This document shows positions 7,355-8,445 of a stretch of DNA of 8,445 nucleotides, one piece after another. Numbering within the stretch: position 1 is the first letter of the stretch; each line of letters begins with the position of its first letter. Source of the DNA: Bacteroidota bacterium (lineage in GTDB: Bacteria; Bacteroidota; Bacteroidia; Flavobacteriales; Flavobacteriaceae); the NCBI GenBank assembly GCA_009937085.1, contig JAACDD010000028.1, positions 1-8,445 on the forward strand. The letters are read 5' to 3'. The position numbers were made by a program, and so were the translations under genes. The notes beneath the pieces are model-generated. The model searched no databases, was not told where the DNA came from, and saw only the letters and a program-made list of their open reading frames with translations.

Positions 7355-7451
7355 CCACACATTCTTTAGATTATACATTATAAATATTGCACCAAAAATT
7401 ATAAGTTTTTTGCGTGTATTACTATATAATTATTGAAAAATAATTCAATAC
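7355..7451 (+). promoter_or_regulatory. A/T-rich intergenic region between yqeY and the GH10 gene, with weak terminator and promoter candidates
   Basis: This is the only sizeable non-coding gap in the window, so it should hold the end of the dcw transcript and the start of the GH10 transcript. Small inverted repeats are TTATA-CAT-TATAA at 7371-7383 and CAAAAA/TTTTTG at 7393-7398 and 7407-7412 (8-base loop). The second is followed by CGTGTATT rather than a T tract, so neither is a convincing intrinsic terminator. A TATAAT occurs at 7425-7430 but has no partner at proper spacing. The Bacteroidetes promoter form (TTTG, about 19 bases, TAnnTTTG) is not cleanly present: TTTG is at 7409-7412 but no good second box follows. 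No Shine-Dalgarno sequence is visible before the ATG at 7452, as is common in this phylum. Confidence 0.4.
7431..7450 (+). repeat. 20-base perfect-arm inverted repeat just upstream of the GH10 start
   Basis: TATTGAA at 7431-7437 is the exact reverse complement of TTCAATA at 7444-7450, separated by six bases. An overlapping, mutually exclusive hairpin is AATTATT (7428-7434), loop GAAA, AATAATT (7439-7445). The dyad ends one base before the ATG of the GH10 gene. It could be an operator half-site pair, an mRNA hairpin over the ribosome landing zone, or chance in A/T-rich DNA. The sequence shows only the symmetry; function is not supported beyond position. Confidence 0.5.
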
Positions 7452-8445
7452 ATGAATAACATATTTTTGTCCTTTTTTTTGGCGCTACACGTTTTTTGTT
7501 TTGCCCAAGAAATTCAAGAATCAGCCTTAAAAGAAGCCGCTGGTTTCCCTGTTGGCTCATCTATACGTTTTGTCCCCTTTATGCAGGACAAAGAGTTAAG
7601 CGATCTCCAAAAGTACCACTTTGATAGTTACACCGCTGGCAGCGATATGAAAATGTATCAAATTGCACCAAGAGAAAACGCATATCAATGGGCGCGTGTA
7701 GATAGCATAGTAGACTACACCAAAGCAAACAACCAGCGATTATTTGGACATACTTTAATTTGGCATAGTGCTACCCCTAGATGGGTTGTAAAAAAAGCAA
7801 AAAAGAATCCCGAATGGCTAGATACCTTTATGAAAACCTACATACAAAAGTATGTTGGTCGCTACAAGGGCATTGTTGATGGCTGGGATGTAGTAAATGA
7901 AGGCTTTAACACCAAGGGATCTGGATACAGAAAAGAGAGTATTTGGTATGCAACTATGGGCGAGGAGTATATTGAAAAAGCCTTTCGCTATGCACACGAG
8001 GCAGACCCTGACGCAGTGTTGTTTTATAATGACTTTAACATTGAGCGAGATACATTAAAATTTAACTCCATGATGAAGATGGTGGAGGATTTTCAACGGC
8101 GGGATGTGCCAATTTCAGGTATTGGTTTTCAAATGCATATACGAATGGATATTCCAAATGAGGTAATTGCCTATACGTTACAAAGGGCTGCTGATACAGG
8201 TTTGCAAATTCATTTATCCGAAGTAGATGTTATTTTCAATACTCATGACGATAGCAAGGGAGGCGGCATTCAATTATATAATAAATTAACAGATGAGATG
8301 CGGTTAGCACAGGCAAAAAAGTATGCAGACCTTGTTCAGATGTATCAAGAGATAGTTCCAAAAAAGCAGCAATACGGCATTACTTTTTGGGGATTTAACG
8401 ATCGGGATACATGGATAAATCGTTTTTTTAAGCTTCGTGACTGGC
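7452..8445 (+). CDS. Secreted glycoside hydrolase family 10 protein, endo-1,4-beta-xylanase type (3' truncated by window edge)
   Basis: GH10 enzymes are retaining (beta/alpha)8-barrel hydrolases that cleave the beta-1,4-xylan backbone. The frame is open from the ATG at 7452 to the edge: 331 complete codons and one extra base. Residues 1-18 form a signal peptide (MNN, a hydrophobic core, likely cut after FCFA before QE). There is no lipobox, so a soluble periplasmic or secreted product is expected. Family motifs in order are GHTLIWHSATPRW (99-111), WDVVNE (145-150) with acid/base E150, FYNDFN (191-196), GIGFQMH (223-229), LSEVD (255-259) with nucleophile E257, and TFWGFNDRDTW (311-321). Only the end of the barrel, and any C-terminal domain, is missing. 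The usual T-x-E-N-x-M-K segment reads TAGSDMK (61-67), so E and N are replaced by G and S while the lysine is kept. This may change the glycone-side substrate contacts. No xylan-utilisation partner genes are visible upstream. Confidence 0.93.
   Translation, partial: MNNIFLSFFLALHVFCFAQEIQESALKEAAGFPVGSSIRFVPFMQDKELSDLQKYHFDSYTAGSDMKMYQIAPRENAYQWARVDSIVDYTKANNQRLFGHTLIWHSATPRWVVKKAKKNPEWLDTFMKTYIQKYVGRYKGIVDGWDVVNEGFNTKGSGYRKESIWYATMGEEYIEKAFRYAHEADPDAVLFYNDFNIERDTLKFNSMMKMVEDFQRRDVPISGIGFQMHIRMDIPNEVIAYTLQRAADTGLQIHLSEVDVIFNTHDDSKGGGIQLYNKLTDEMRLAQAKKYADLVQMYQEIVPKKQQYGITFWGFNDRDTWINRFFKLRDW

Noticed and set aside
7393..7412. Rho-independent terminator after yqeY
   Set aside because: The CAAAAA/TTTTTG stem has one G-C pair and five A-T pairs with an 8-base loop, and is followed by CGTGTATT instead of a T tract. 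It is too weak to call.
7425..7430. TATAAT as a sigma-70 -10 box
   Set aside because: No -35 element sits at 16-18 bases upstream, Bacteroidetes primary sigma factors prefer TAnnTTTG, and the region is A/T-rich enough to give this hexamer by chance.
7452..7511. GH10 protein as a lipoprotein because of a Cys in the signal peptide
   Set aside because: The residues before the Cys (HVF) do not form an L-(A/S/T)-(G/A)-C lipobox, and a standard cleavage after FCFA is more plausible.

Overview
The window is a stretch of the chromosomal division and cell-wall (dcw) cluster of a Bacteroidetes bacterium, most likely a member of the Flavobacteriia. The reasons are the gene order ftsW-murG-murC-ftsQ-ftsA-ftsZ with no murB or ddl between murC and ftsQ, followed directly by a GatB/YqeY-family gene. 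FtsZ also has a long acidic linker and ends in an SFLHDNVD tail, start codons have A/T-rich leaders without clear Shine-Dalgarno sequences, and base composition is moderately AT-rich. All recognised genes lie on the + strand. The genus cannot be named from the sequence alone.

Positions 1-7354 form one tightly packed transcription unit. It contains the C-terminal two thirds of FtsW (1-680), MurG (670-1757), MurC (1750-3087), FtsQ (3080-3784), FtsA (3793-5094), FtsZ (5104-6906) and a YqeY-like protein (6908-7354). Three junctions overlap (11, 8 and 8 bases) and the others are 8, 9 and 1 bases apart. No promoter-sized gap is present, so the genes are probably co-transcribed from upstream and translationally coupled. 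MurC supplies the first amino-acid addition to the peptidoglycan precursor. MurG makes lipid II. FtsW polymerises lipid II at the septum. FtsQ links the periplasmic divisome. FtsA anchors FtsZ filaments to the membrane.

Positions 7355-7451 are a 97-base, very A/T-rich intergenic region. It holds several small inverted repeats, including a 20-base dyad that ends just before the next start codon. From 7452 to the right edge lies a secreted glycoside hydrolase family 10 protein (endo-beta-1,4-xylanase type). It has a signal peptide and both catalytic glutamates, and is cut by the window end. It is functionally unrelated to the division genes and probably starts a separate unit.

The clearest anomaly is in murG. 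The start ATG at 670 and the glycine-rich N-terminal loop are in one frame, and the rest of the gene is in another. A single missing T near 716-718 explains this. In an essential gene a sequencing or assembly error is the likeliest cause. I found no previously undescribed system; most of the window is a conserved housekeeping locus.
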